NCBI GenBank assembly: GCA_027306755.1
Contig: DAHUZE010000024.1
Span: forward strand, 1-60,601
Direction: 5' to 3'
Length of the DNA stretch: 60,601 nt
Source of the DNA: Acidimicrobiaceae bacterium
GTDB taxonomy: Bacteria > Actinomycetota > Acidimicrobiia > Acidimicrobiales > RAAP-2
A program made the translations under genes and the position numbers. Shown here one piece after another: positions 18,541 through 27,751 of this stretch. Position 1 is the first letter of the stretch; every line of letters begins with the position of its first letter. The notes below the pieces were generated by a model. It made no database searches. It had not been told where the DNA came from and worked only from the letters and a program-made list of their open reading frames with translations.

Positions 18541-18544
<4 letters not shown>
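17651..18544 (+). CDS. ksgA: 16S rRNA dimethyladenosine transferase KsgA/RsmA
   Basis: 297 residues. The ATG shares its A with the tatD stop. Conserved sites in order: ALGQNFVADPNTV (substrate loop), VVEIGAGLGSLTLAL (SAM motif I), VEVDRHL, VEADARHLDW, NLPYNVATPLV (catalytic NLPYN) and VFVPRPAVDSALV. It dimethylates A1518 and A1519 of 16S rRNA, a late step in 30S maturation. The resuscitation-promoting factor gene often found between tatD and ksgA in actinobacteria is absent. Confidence 0.95.
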
Positions 18545-19513
<969 letters not shown>

Positions 19514-19527
19514 ATGGAAGCGAGCGG

Positions 19528-19626
19528 CTACTTGCCCGCCCGCCGCTGCCAGCGCGTGGCCTTCAGCATCTTCTTGTGCTTCTTCTTGCGCATGCGCTTG
19601 CGGCGCTTCTTGATCAGCGATCCCAT
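19528..19626 (-). CDS. Small ribosomal protein bS22 / AURKAIP1-COX24 domain protein, 32 residues
   Basis: A 32-residue, extremely basic protein begins MGSLIKKRRKRMRKKKHKK and continues MLKATRWQRR. This is the AURKAIP1/COX24-type protein found throughout actinobacteria and seen in mycobacterial 30S subunits as bS22. In mycobacteria the gene lies beside a galE-like epimerase and acyltransferase pair; here that type of pair is 33 kb away (52239-54192). It points toward ispE, facing its 3' end. Confidence 0.85.
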   Translation of the reverse strand: MGSLIKKRRKRMRKKKHKKMLKATRWQRRAGK

Positions 19627-20070
19627 GGCTCGGCGCAGGTTAGCGGTCCCGAGCAGCACCCGCCACGTCGGCCCCCGCAGCCCGCTAGGACCGGTGGGGC
19701 CGACCAGTCGAGCGGACCGGGATTGGCACCAGCGCGGGCTGGCGCCGGGGCGGACCGGGGGGAAGGAGCCCGATGAACCCGTCACCGACGTCCGCGGCGG
19801 CTCGGCGGACCCTGCGTCGCAGTGCTCGGGCAAGCCGTCGCAGGCCGCTCGGTGTGCTTGGCGTGGTGCTCCGTGGGCTCATGGCTCAGACCCCTGCTTT
19901 CGCCTGGAGGGCTGCGGACGAAACGTTCGCATCAGGCAACGTTGGGTCCCAATCATGGCATTCCTCCCAAGGGAGGAGGTCGGCGGTACCTGAGTGACAG
20001 ATAAGAATCGCCGGGCCGGGTCCGGCCGAGCCTGGCCCGACGATCCCGGGCCAGTAGATCCTGGCTGGCC
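19627..20070. other. Gene-poor stretch between bS22 and the two-component system
   Basis: About 440 bases. Short open frames occur on both strands (for example 19773-19997 plus, 19685-19882 minus), but they are Arg/Pro/Ala-rich and match no family I recognise. The part upstream of bS22 probably holds its promoter. Confidence 0.4.
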
Positions 20071-20108
20071 GTGCGCCGGCCGCACACCGGTCATGTGCGC
20101 CGGCGCAC
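20071..20108 (-). terminator. Strong hairpin after the sensor kinase gene
   Basis: Perfect 10-bp arms GTGCGCCGGC (20071-20080) and GCCGGCGCAC (20099-20108) with an 18-base loop end 3 bases past the minus-strand stop at 20112. The position suits a terminator for the two-component operon, although no T-run follows. Confidence 0.55.
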
Positions 20109-20111
20109 CAG

Positions 20112-21488
20112 TCAATCGTCGTCCTCCTCGTCGGCGTCAGGCGGCGGCGGCACGGCGGGAAACTGGAGCCGGAAGAGCGCCCCGCCGCCGTGGGCCGGAC
20201 CCGCCCACACCGAGCCCCGCTCGGCCTGGGCCACCTGAGCCACGATGGCGAGCCCCAGCCCCGACCCCGGCAACGAACGGGCAGCAGCGGCCCGGTAGAA
20301 GCGGTCGAAGACGTGGGGCAGGTCCTCGGAGGCGATGCCCGGCCCGTGGTCCCGGACAGTGATCACGCCGTCGTGGCAGCCCACCTCCACGACGGCGTCG
20401 TTGGGGCTCCACTTGAGGGCGTTGTCCAGCAGGTTCCCGACGGCGCGGCCGACCCGGTCCCGCTGGCCGAGCATCCACGTCGGCGAGGAGGAGAGGACGA
20501 ACCGGACGTTGCGGGGGCGCCCGTGGGTCATGGCCACGGCAACAGCCTCTTCCACCAGGAGATCCAGTCGCAGGACTCTGCTCTCGGTGTGACGTTGCTC
20601 GCCCCGGGCCAGCTCCGACAGATCTCCCACCAAGGTGGTGAGCTCGTTCATCTGGGTCAGCACGTCGTCCACCAGCACGTCGCGCTCTTCCGGGCTCAGG
20701 TCCTCCAGCCGGCGGACGACCTCCAGGTTGGTGCGCAGGCTCGTGAGGGGGGTACGCAGCTCGTGCCCGGCGTCCAGGACCAGCTGACGCTGCGCCTGCT
20801 GGGAGGCGCCTAGCGCGGCCAGCAGGTCGTTGAAGGCGCGCCGGAGCCGCCCCAGCTCGTCCGGGCCGCCCGGCTCCAGCCTGCGCGAGACGTCGGTGGT
20901 TGCCGCCACCTGCTCGACGGCAGCAGTGAGTTCGTCCAGGGGAACGAGGGCGGTCCTTCCCACGAGCCAAGCCAGCAGGAGTGCCAGGGCTACGCCCAGG
21001 ACGGCCACGATCACCAGGATCGAGCTCAGGCGCCCCAGTTGGTTGTTGACGCTTGTGAGGGGCAGGACGAGCTCGAGGGCGGCCGAGGTCCGGTAGTAGG
21101 AGGGGCCTGTCTGGAAGATCACTGTGCCGATGTGCGCCACGAGCTCCCGGTAGCCCGTCCCGCCGATGGTGACGTTGGCGTAGTAGGCCGGGGACGAACC
21201 TCGGGCCACGGCCTTGGCTGCTGTGGTGACTGGGATCCCGCCGCCTGTGATGACAGCGCCGGATGTGGAGACCACCTGGTAGCCGTGGCCCGGGCCGGCC
21301 AGGTGGGGGAGCCGCTGCCCCCGTGTCTCGATACCGTGGAACGTGGCGGCGTAGGTCGCTTGCAGCGTGCCGTCGACGGAGCCCAGCAGCGAGTTCCTGG
21401 CGGCAAAGTAGCTGGCCAGCGTGGCCGCAAGGACCGCCAGGACGACGGCAACCGCCGCCACGGCCACCAGCCGGGAGCGGAAGGTCAC
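20112..21488 (-). CDS. Sensor histidine kinase (HAMP, HisKA, HATPase)
   Basis: 458 residues from GTG, overlapping the regulator's stop (GTGA). Membrane spans at about 7-30 and 155-177 bracket an extracytoplasmic sensor of roughly 125 residues. HAMP spans about 178-231, and the phospho-accepting His242 sits in [14 protein letters not shown]-box [10 protein letters not shown], then DHGPGIA and GSGLGLAIV, complete the ATPase domain. The architecture resembles MprB-type kinases of actinobacteria, which respond to envelope stress; the stimulus here is unknown. The C-terminus is a run of acidic residues. Confidence 0.93.
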   Translation of the reverse strand: MTFRSRLVAVAAVAVVLAVLAATLASYFAARNSLLGSVDGTLQATYAATFHGIETRGQRLPHLAGPGHGYQVVSTSGAVITGGGIPVTTAAKAVARGSSPAYYANVTIGGTGYRELVAHIGTVIFQTGPSYYRTSAALELVLPLTSVNNQLGRLSSILVIVAVLGVALALLLAWLVGRTALVPLDELTAAVEQVAATTDVSRRLEPGGPDELGRLRRAFNDLLAALGASQQAQRQLVLDAGHELRTPLTSLRTNLEVVRRLEDLSPEERDVLVDDVLTQMNELTTLVGDLSELARGEQRHTESRVLRLDLLVEEAVAVAMTHGRPRNVRFVLSSSPTWMLGQRDRVGRAVGNLLDNALKWSPNDAVVEVGCHDGVITVRDHGPGIASEDLPHVFDRFYRAAAARSLPGSGLGLAIVAQVAQAERGSVWAGPAHGGGALFRLQFPAVPPPPDADEEDDD

Positions 21489-22156
21489 GACTCGCGCAGC
21501 ACGTACCCCACCCCGCGCACCGTGTGCAGCAGGCGGGGCTCGTTGCCCGCCTCCGTCTTGCGCCGCAGGTAACCGACGTACACGGCCAGCGAGTTGGTCC
21601 CCGAGTCGAAGGTGTAGCCCCACACCCGGTCCAGGATCACCTCACGGGTGAGCACCTGCCGGGGGTGGCGTAGAAACAGCTCGAGGAGGTCGAATTCGAT
21701 GCGGGTCAGGGTGAAGGTGCGGTCGCCGCGCCGGGCCTCACGAGTGCCCAGGTCAAGGGACAAATCGGCGAAGCGCAGCGACTCGCCCGTCCCGGCCGGC
21801 CGCCGGCGGAGGAGCGCCCGGAGGCGTGCCTGCAGCTCGGCCAGGGCGAACGGTTTCACCACGTAGTCGTCCGCCCCGGCGTCCAGGCCCACCACCCGGT
21901 CCTGGACCGCGTCCCGCGCCGTCAACATCAGGACCGGGGTGTCGTCCCCTGCGGCGCGCAGGCGTTTGCAGACCTCGATCCCGTCGATCCCCGGCAGCCC
22001 CAGATCCAGGACGATGGCCTCCGGTGGCGTGGCGCTCGCCGACTGCAGTGCCCCATGGCCGTCGGCCACGGTGGTGACGGTGTAGCCGTCGAGGCGCAGG
22101 GCGCGTTCCAGCGCGGCTCTGACGGCGGGGTCGTCATCGACCACCAGGATCCGCAT
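21485..22156 (-). CDS. OmpR-family response regulator
   Basis: 223 residues. The receiver domain has VVDDD near the start, phospho-accepting Asp51 ([11 protein letters not shown]), the LTARD segment and the VVKPF lysine. A winged-helix DNA-binding domain follows, with [20 protein letters not shown] and [26 protein letters not shown] very strong Shine-Dalgarno (AAGGAGG) precedes the ATG. It is transcribed ahead of the kinase and is MprA-like in organisation. Confidence 0.94.
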   Translation of the reverse strand: MRILVVDDDPAVRAALERALRLDGYTVTTVADGHGALQSASATPPEAIVLDLGLPGIDGIEVCKRLRAAGDDTPVLMLTARDAVQDRVVGLDAGADDYVVKPFALAELQARLRALLRRRPAGTGESLRFADLSLDLGTREARRGDRTFTLTRIEFDLLELFLRHPRQVLTREVILDRVWGYTFDSGTNSLAVYVGYLRRKTEAGNEPRLLHTVRGVGYVLRES

Positions 22157-22391
22157 GTGGCCGCCTCCTTGCTCGCTGCCGCGACCGCCGGGCGGGCCCG
22201 CCAAGCTGCCGCTCCCGGCGGCGCCCGGGCGCCCGGAACCTGCTGCGGTGCGCCGGGCGCCCGGCGACGACACTAGCGGTGCACCGATGATCGCAGAATG
22301 CCCTGACGTGGATCTTTCGAAGTTCTTAGGCCCGAAGGACACCGGTCGGCAGGGGTAGGGTCAGACGGGTCGCCCGGGCGGCCCCTTTCCC

Positions 22392-22464
22392 TCCGGGGTA
22401 GTTCAATCGGCAGAACGTCGGCCTTTGGAGCCGAATGTTGGAGGTTCGAGCCCTCCCCCCGGAG
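22392..22464 (+). tRNA. tRNA-Gln (anticodon UUG)
   Basis: The acceptor arms TCCGGGG and CCCCGGA pair perfectly, the anticodon stem TCGGC/GCCGA encloses loop CTTTGGA (anticodon TTG), and the T arm is GGAGG-TTCGAGC-CCTCC. The discriminator is G and no CCA is encoded. A tRNA-Gln upstream of glmU is also found in mycobacteria. Confidence 0.95.
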
Positions 22465-22589
22465 CGTGGCCGTCTCGTGTTGGCCACTCGAGCAGAGCCG
22501 GTGCGCCGCCCTCGCCGGTCCGGGCCGACCCGCTCCGGAAAGCACCGATGGCCGGCTGGCGGCCGGCGCCCGCGCCGCTCGCGTTGCGG

Positions 22590-23033
22590 TCACCAGGTCT
22601 TGCGGCGGCCTGCCTCGTGCAGCCCGGCCAGGTAGCGGTTGTAAGCCTCCAGCTCCTCGCCCAGCGGGTCGCGCTCGCTGTCCGCTGTCCTGGCACCCGG
22701 CATCCCGCGGTCCGATGGCGGGCTCTCCTCCTGGCACCCCGCGCCCCCGCCCGCTCCCCACGAGACGGCATCCGGCTCCGATTGGGGCTGGTCGTGGACC
22801 AGCTTCCACCATAGGTACACGGCGTAGCCCGCAAAGAAGGGCCACTCGAACACATAGGCCCAGCTCAACGTGTTGCCCTGGCGGACCCGTTGCACCTGCC
22901 ACCAGAAAAGCGCGATGAAGGCGGGGACGACCACCGCCAGGGTGACGTGGAAGCCGACGGCCCGGCGAGTCCACCACATGCGGGGCGGCCCGGCCCGGCC
23001 GGCCGTGCCCGAGGCTGCATCTGCGCTGCCCAC
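22590..23033 (-). CDS. Conserved actinobacterial membrane protein, two spans
   Basis: 147 residues. The start contains WWTRRAVGFHVTLAVVVPAF and two hydrophobic spans (about 27-46 and 60-77), with SWAYVFEWPFFAGYAVYLWW across the second. The C-terminal cytoplasmic tail ends in EELEAYNRYLAGL...RRKTW. This combination recurs in small actinobacterial proteins of unknown function, sometimes labelled as glucitol operon regulators without clear evidence. It is convergent with the tRNA. Confidence 0.75.
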   Translation of the reverse strand: MGSADAASGTAGRAGPPRMWWTRRAVGFHVTLAVVVPAFIALFWWQVQRVRQGNTLSWAYVFEWPFFAGYAVYLWWKLVHDQPQSEPDAVSWGAGGGAGCQEESPPSDRGMPGARTADSERDPLGEELEAYNRYLAGLHEAGRRKTW

Positions 23034-23114
23034 CGCCTAGGAGCCTACCGGCAGCCGGCGAACCGCCGGGGGTTGCGAACTATTGACGAGAATGGCTGAT
23101 TCTGTCCCGCCGGG

Positions 23115-23950
23115 GTGCTGGCGCTACCCGCCCAGCAGTTGGCAACGGGGACGGGCGCGCTGGCCGTGCTCTCCACCGGCGAGGTGGTCGGAAACCCCAA
23201 GCACGCATCCCGCTACGCCCGGCACGTGGCCCGGCTCCAGGCGCAATGCTCCCGCCGTCATGGGCCGGCCAAGGGTCGAGCGCCGTCCAAGCGCTGGCAG
23301 CGCTCCAAGACCCGCCTGGGTCGCACCCATGCCAAGCTGGCGGCGGCACGTGCCGACGGGCTGCACAAGCTCACCACCAACCTGGCCAAGCGCCACGGGG
23401 TGGTGGTGGTCGAGGACCTGCATGTCGCAGGTATGACTGCCAGCGCCAAGGGCTCGGGGCACTGGCGGGGCAAAGCCGGGCTCAACTGGGCGATCCTCGG
23501 CGTCTCCTTCGGAGAGCTGCGCCGCCAGCTCGTCTACAAGACCACCTGGTACGGCTCCGACATCGTGGTCGCCGACCGGTGGTATCCCTCCTCCAAGACC
23601 TGCTCTCGTGCAAGACGGTGAAAGCCAAGCTGTCGCTCTCCGAGCGCACCTACCGCTGCGAGGCCTGTGGTCTGGTCGCAGATCGGGACGCCAACGCGGC
23701 GGCCAACCTGGCCCCACTGGTCGAAGTGGCCAGCAGCACCGGTACCGCCAGCGGGGCGGGAACCGGCCAGGGCAGTGCCCTGGCGAACGCGCAGGGAGAC
23801 GGCAGGTTCATGCCTTCAGGCAGGTGGTCGTCGACGAACTGCGAAGACGGCGCCAACCGCCCGCGGGGCAGTCGTCTAGGACCGTCACCGCCACCCGGCA
23901 ACGGGTGGCTCCGAAGCCAGTCCTCGTCGGAAGTGACAGATGAGACGAAT
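23115..23950 (+). pseudogene. TnpB (IS200/IS605- or IS607-type) remnant, 5' truncated and frameshifted
   Basis: The first frame (to 23621) begins at ALAVLSTGEVV, just after where the first RuvC Asp belongs, and continues through KRHGVVVVEDLHV (second catalytic Glu) to YPSSKTCS. It then hits a stop. The next frame resumes with CKTVKAKLSLSERTYRCEACG and RDANAAANLAPL (third catalytic Asp). One missing base near 23607, inside the first CxxC of the zinc ribbon, separates them. The N-terminal half and the first catalytic residue are lost, so it cannot act as a nuclease. No TnpA partner is present; a right end probably lies before glmU at 23999. Confidence 0.85.
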
Positions 23951-23998
23951 TTCGGAACGGTGCACGTGGTTCGGCCCCCGCCGGGGCAAGATACGACG

Positions 23999-25147
23999 AT
24001 GACGCCTGGCCCTCCCGGCCCGCTGTCCGCCGTCGTGCTCGCCGCCGGTGAGGGCACCCGCATGCGGTCCAACCGCCCCAAGCCGTTGCACCGGCTGTGC
24101 GGGCGTCCGATGGTCCTCCACGTGCTCGACGCGCTGGCCGAGCTGGATGTGGAGCGCGTGGTGGTCGTGGTGGGGCACGGCGCCGAGTGGGTTGGCCAGA
24201 CGCTCTCGGACCACGCGCCCAAGGGCCTGGCCATCGAGCTCGTCCGCCAGCAAGAGCAGCGCGGCACGGGCGATGCCGCCTCGGTCGGCCTGACCGGGCT
24301 CCCGGTGGATTCGGAAGAGGGTGAGGGGGACGTGGTCGTGCTTCCCGGCGACACGCCGCTCCTTCGGCCGCCCACGCTCGCGGCCCTCGTCCGCCATCAC
24401 CGCCACCACGCTGCCGGGGCCACGGTGCTCACCGCCCGGGTTCCGGACGCCGCCGGGTACGGGCGCATCGTGCGAGGCAAGGACGGCACCGTCCGGCGGA
24501 TCGTGGAGCACGCGGATGCAACCGAAGAAGAGCGGTCGATCTCCGAGGTGAACACGTCGATCTACTGCTTCCGCCGCAGCGTGCTGGCCCCGTCGCTGCG
24601 CCGCCTGAAGCCAGTCAACGAACAGAACGAGTACTACCTGACCGATGTGGTGGCGGTACTTGCGGAGGCGGGGTACCCGGTCCATGCCTTTGTGGCCGAG
24701 GACCCCATGGAGGCGGCGGGAGTCAACGATAGGGCGCAGCTGGCGGTTGCCGAGGCCGAGCTGCGCGATCGCATCAACGAGCGCTGGATGCGGCGCGGCG
24801 TGACGATGTGGGACCCCGAGCGGACCTACGTGGACGCCGATGTCCAGCTTGCGCCCGACGTGTCGCTGCTGCCGGGGGTGATCCTGCGGGGCGAGTGCAC
24901 GGTGGCGGAGGGGGCTGAGATCGGGCCCAACGCGACGCTCGAGGACACGCAGGTGGGTCAGCGGGCCGAGGTGCGCCACAGCGTCTGCACGGGCGCGGTT
25001 GTCGGCGCTGGAGCCCGTGTCGGGCCGTTCGTCGTGCTCGGCCCGGGCGACGAGGTTCCGCCCGGCGCGACGGTCCCCCCGTTCAGCACCGGCCCCCCGT
25101 TCAGCACCGGCCGCGGCGCCGGCGGGAACCCTCCGGCGGCTGACTGA
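23999..25147 (+). CDS. glmU: GlmU-like UDP-GlcNAc pyrophosphorylase, C-terminally short
   Basis: 382 residues, against about 456-495 for full GlmU. The uridylyltransferase domain is complete: LAAGEGTRM at 14-22, QQEQRGTGDA, VVVLPGDTPLL, and EVNTSIYCF with NEYYLTDVV. After AAGVNDRAQLAVAEAEL a left-handed beta-helix begins (about 285-350) but stops at VGPFVVLGPGDEV. The region that would bind acetyl-CoA and hold the acetyltransferase active site is missing. The final 30 residues include PPFSTG twice, encoded by a perfect 18-bp tandem duplication (25075-25110). It should make UDP-GlcNAc from GlcNAc-1-P; the acetylation step is probably lost. Confidence 0.9.
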   Translation: MTPGPPGPLSAVVLAAGEGTRMRSNRPKPLHRLCGRPMVLHVLDALAELDVERVVVVVGHGAEWVGQTLSDHAPKGLAIELVRQQEQRGTGDAASVGLTGLPVDSEEGEGDVVVLPGDTPLLRPPTLAALVRHHRHHAAGATVLTARVPDAAGYGRIVRGKDGTVRRIVEHADATEEERSISEVNTSIYCFRRSVLAPSLRRLKPVNEQNEYYLTDVVAVLAEAGYPVHAFVAEDPMEAAGVNDRAQLAVAEAELRDRINERWMRRGVTMWDPERTYVDADVQLAPDVSLLPGVILRGECTVAEGAEIGPNATLEDTQVGQRAEVRHSVCTGAVVGAGARVGPFVVLGPGDEVPPGATVPPFSTGPPFSTGRGAGGNPPAAD

Positions 25148-25155
25148 CCGGGTGG

Positions 25156-25231
25156 CGGCCGACTGGCGGGAACCGGCCACCGGCGGCCGACTGGCGGGAA
25201 CCGCCCGGCACCGGCCGACTGGCGGGAGCCG
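25156..25231 (+). repeat. Three 28-bp-period direct repeats between glmU and prs
   Basis: The 20-bp core CGGCCGACTGGCGGGAACCG occurs at 25156-25175, 25184-25203 and (one mismatch) 25212-25231. The period is exactly 28 bases. The array fills most of the 146-base gap and lies upstream of the prs start. Confidence 0.85.
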
Positions 25232-25293
25232 CCCCCGAAAACGGTGCCATCGCCAGGAGGCGGTCCCGGGCGCCAGAAGGTAGCGTCCACGCC

Positions 25294-26274
25294 GTGGAGC
25301 TCATCCCCCGCCGACGACTCGTGCTCGTGTCCGGGCGGTCGCACCCGGTGCTGGCCGAGCAGATCGCCAGCCACCTGGGCATTGAGCTCAGCGAGGCCAA
25401 TTTGCGTGAGTTCGCCAACGGCGAGATCCACTGCCGCTACGACACCTCGATCCGGGGCAGCGACGTCTTCATCGTCCAGACCCATACCGGACCCGTCAAC
25501 GACGCGATCATGGAACAGCTGATCATGATCGAGGCCGCCAAGAGGGCGTCGGCCAAGCAGATCACCGCCGTGTGCCCCTACTACGGGTACTCCCGCCAGG
25601 ACCGCAAGGCCACCGGCCGTGAGCCCATCACCGCCAAGCTGGTGGCCGACATGCTGTCCGCTGCCGGGGCCGACCGGGTGGTCAGCGTGGATCTGCATTC
25701 TGGCCAGATCCAGGGCTTCTTTGACGTCCCGTTCGACCATCTCACCGCCGCGCCGGTGCTCGAGAGCTACCTGCGAAAGCACCTGGCCGACGGCATCAAC
25801 GACGTGGTCGTGGTGGCACCTGACACCGGCCGGGTCAAGGTGGCGGAGCGCTACAGCCAGCACCTCAACTCCGAGCTGGCCTTCGTCCACAAGATCCGCC
25901 CACGAGGGACGGCGAACATGGTGGAGGCCCGGCACGTGGTCGGCGACATCGCCGGTCGGCTCTGCGTTGTCATCGACGACATGATCGACACGGCCGGGAC
26001 CGTCTGCGCCGCCGCTGAGCTGCTGTCTGACGCAGGCGCCGCCGACATCTGGGCCATGGCCACCCACGGCGTCCTGACCGATCCGGCGACGGACCGCCTC
26101 AAGGCCGCACCCATCTCCAGGGTGGTGGTCACCGACACCCTCCCGGTCCCCGAGGAGCGGAGGTTCGACAAGCTCGAGGTGCTCTCGGTGGCCACCGTCA
26201 TCGCCGACGCCATCGACGCCGTGTTCGAGGACACGTCGGTGTCCGAGATGTTCGGGGGCGAGAACCTGGCCTGA
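25294..26274 (+). CDS. prs: Ribose-phosphate pyrophosphokinase
   Basis: 326 residues from GTG. Class I PRPP synthase: FANGEIHCRYDTSIRG, CPYYGYSRQDRKATGREPI (ATP-binding flexible loop), VDLHSGQIQGFFDVP, and the PRPP loop VVIDDMIDTAGT. It makes PRPP from ribose 5-phosphate and ATP for purine, pyrimidine, His, Trp and arabinan precursor synthesis. It lies in the actinobacterial order glmU-prs-rplY-pth. Confidence 0.96.
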   Translation: MELIPRRRLVLVSGRSHPVLAEQIASHLGIELSEANLREFANGEIHCRYDTSIRGSDVFIVQTHTGPVNDAIMEQLIMIEAAKRASAKQITAVCPYYGYSRQDRKATGREPITAKLVADMLSAAGADRVVSVDLHSGQIQGFFDVPFDHLTAAPVLESYLRKHLADGINDVVVVAPDTGRVKVAERYSQHLNSELAFVHKIRPRGTANMVEARHVVGDIAGRLCVVIDDMIDTAGTVCAAAELLSDAGAADIWAMATHGVLTDPATDRLKAAPISRVVVTDTLPVPEERRFDKLEVLSVATVIADAIDAVFEDTSVSEMFGGENLA

Positions 26275-26299
26275 TTCCCTGGCCTGACGGCCGCCCCGG

Positions 26300-26325
26300 T
26301 AGTCGCCGCCCCGGCGCGGCGGCTA
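26300..26325 (+). terminator. Hairpin between prs and rplY
   Basis: Arms TAGTCGCCGC and GCGGCGGCTA pair over 10 bases with one G-T wobble around a 6-base loop, 25 bases after the prs stop. No T-run follows, so it may terminate or attenuate transcription into rplY. Confidence 0.45.
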
Positions 26326-26446
26326 CGCTGGTGCGCCGTTCCAAAGGCCGTCCGTCACTCCCGGACCGCCGCACCGCCGTGTGCGGCCTATCTCGGGAGC
26401 CGGTGCCATAGCTGGCGGCCGAGCCACTCGCAAGGAGACCCCTCAC

Positions 26447-27097
26447 ATGCCCGAGATCGTCCTGAACGCCGAGGTCGGACGGACCAGCGGCTCCAGCTCG
26501 GCGCGCCGGCTGCGCGCCGAGGGGAAGATCCCCGGTGTCATCTACGGGCACGGCACGGACCCTGTATCGGTGGCGGTGGCCGCCCGGGACCTCCGGGTCG
26601 CCCTCAACGGCGAGGCGGGCACCAACGCCCTGCTCTCGCTGCAGGCCGATGGGACGTCGTACCTGGCCATCGCCCGGGAGCTGCAGCGACACCCGGTGCG
26701 GGGCACCGTCGTGCACGTGGACTTCCAGATCGTCCGCCGTGACGAGGTCATCGGTGCCACAGTCCCGGTTTCCCTCGTGGGCGAGGCGATCGAGGTGCAC
26801 CATGGGGACGGCCTTGTCGATCAGCAGCTCTTCGCGCTGCCGGTGCACGCCAAGCCAGCGGACATCCCTGCCTCGGTGGAGGTCGACATCTCCGACCTGA
26901 CCATCGGGGCGATCGTTCGGGTGGGGGACCTGACCCTGCCGGCCGGTGTCAGCGTGGACCTGGAGGACGACGTGGCCGTCGTGGCGGGTGTCCCGCCCCG
27001 GGTTCAGGCGGCGGGGGAAGAGGGAGCGGCGGCCGAGGGCGGCGGCGAGGAGGCCCAGGGCGGCGACGCTGCCGCCCGGGGCGACCAAGAGGGCTAG
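26447..27097 (+). CDS. rplY: 50S ribosomal protein bL25 (Ctc-type)
   Basis: 216 residues; ATG 26447 is preceded by a clear AAGGAG. The 5S rRNA-binding N-domain contains RTSGSSSARRLRAEGKIPGV and IYGHGTDPVSV, and the TL5/Ctc C-domain contains VPVSLVGEAIEVHHGDGLVD and IPASVEVDISDLTIG. The last 25 residues are a Gly/Glu/Ala-rich acidic tail often seen in actinobacterial bL25. In-frame sequence upstream back to 26381 lacks conservation and was excluded. Confidence 0.95.
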   Translation: MPEIVLNAEVGRTSGSSSARRLRAEGKIPGVIYGHGTDPVSVAVAARDLRVALNGEAGTNALLSLQADGTSYLAIARELQRHPVRGTVVHVDFQIVRRDEVIGATVPVSLVGEAIEVHHGDGLVDQQLFALPVHAKPADIPASVEVDISDLTIGAIVRVGDLTLPAGVSVDLEDDVAVVAGVPPRVQAAGEEGAAAEGGGEEAQGGDAAARGDQEG

Positions 27098-27184
27098 GCA
27101 CTGCCCCGGCTGTTCGCAGGCCGCGGCCCAGCCCGCGGTCGAAGGGGCGACGGCGCGCCCCGCCGTGGCACTTCGGCGGATGCA

Positions 27185-27751
27185 CTGGTCGTAGGGCTGG
27201 CCAACCCGGGAGCCGAGTTCGAGGGCACCCGGCACAACGTCGGCGCGGAGGTGGTGCGCGCCCTGTCGTCCCGCTTCGGCTCCGGCCGCCTGCGCCCCGA
27301 GAAGGGGCAGCAAGCCGTGGTGGAGGAGGTCACGGTGGGTGCCGTCCGGGTCGCCCTCGCCGTCCCCACCACCTACATGAACGATTCCGGCGCCGGGGTG
27401 CGGCCCCTCATGCGCCGCTTCGGCATCGAGGCGCCGGACCACGTGGTCGTCGTCCACGACGAGCTCGACCTGCCGCCGGGCCGCATCCGGGTAAAGCTGG
27501 GTGGTGGAATCGCCGGGCACAAGGGACTGGAGTCGGTCCGGGCCCACCTGCACAGTCCCGACTTCGTCCGGGTCAGGGTGGGCATCGGCAAGCCCCCCGG
27601 CCGGCAGCCCGGGGCGAACTTCGTGCTGCGGCGGCCGTCGCGCGCTGATCGCGAGCAGCTGGACGTGGCCGTTGAGCAAGCGGTCGACGCTGTGGAGGCG
27701 ATCCTCACGCAAGGGGTGGAGGCGGCCATGAACCGCTGGAACGGTGCCTGA
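27185..27751 (+). CDS. pth: Peptidyl-tRNA hydrolase, start codon unclear
   Basis: The conserved protein begins LVVGLANPGAEFEGTRHNVG (catalytic His in TRHNVG) and continues with PTTYMNDSG, VVHDELDLPPG and KLGGGIAGHKGL, all Pth landmarks. The first ATG, GTG or TTG in frame is GTG 27251, which would delete the active site. Upstream of that the frame is open back to 27098 but contains only CTG candidates (27101, 27110, 27185). CTG 27185 gives 188 residues, close to the family's 190-odd, and is used here. Pth frees tRNA from aborted peptidyl-tRNA. Mfd starts inside its 3' end. Confidence 0.85.
   Translation: MVVGLANPGAEFEGTRHNVGAEVVRALSSRFGSGRLRPEKGQQAVVEEVTVGAVRVALAVPTTYMNDSGAGVRPLMRRFGIEAPDHVVVVHDELDLPPGRIRVKLGGGIAGHKGLESVRAHLHSPDFVRVRVGIGKPPGRQPGANFVLRRPSRADREQLDVAVEQAVDAVEAILTQGVEAAMNRWNGA

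Noticed and set aside
19773-19997. Short open frames in the gap between bS22 and the sensor kinase
   Set aside because: Low-complexity Arg/Pro/Ala composition with no conserved motif on either strand.
23083-23990. Complete insertion sequence around the TnpB remnant
   Set aside because: No TnpA, no convincing terminal hairpins and no left end were seen; only the broken TnpB can be supported.
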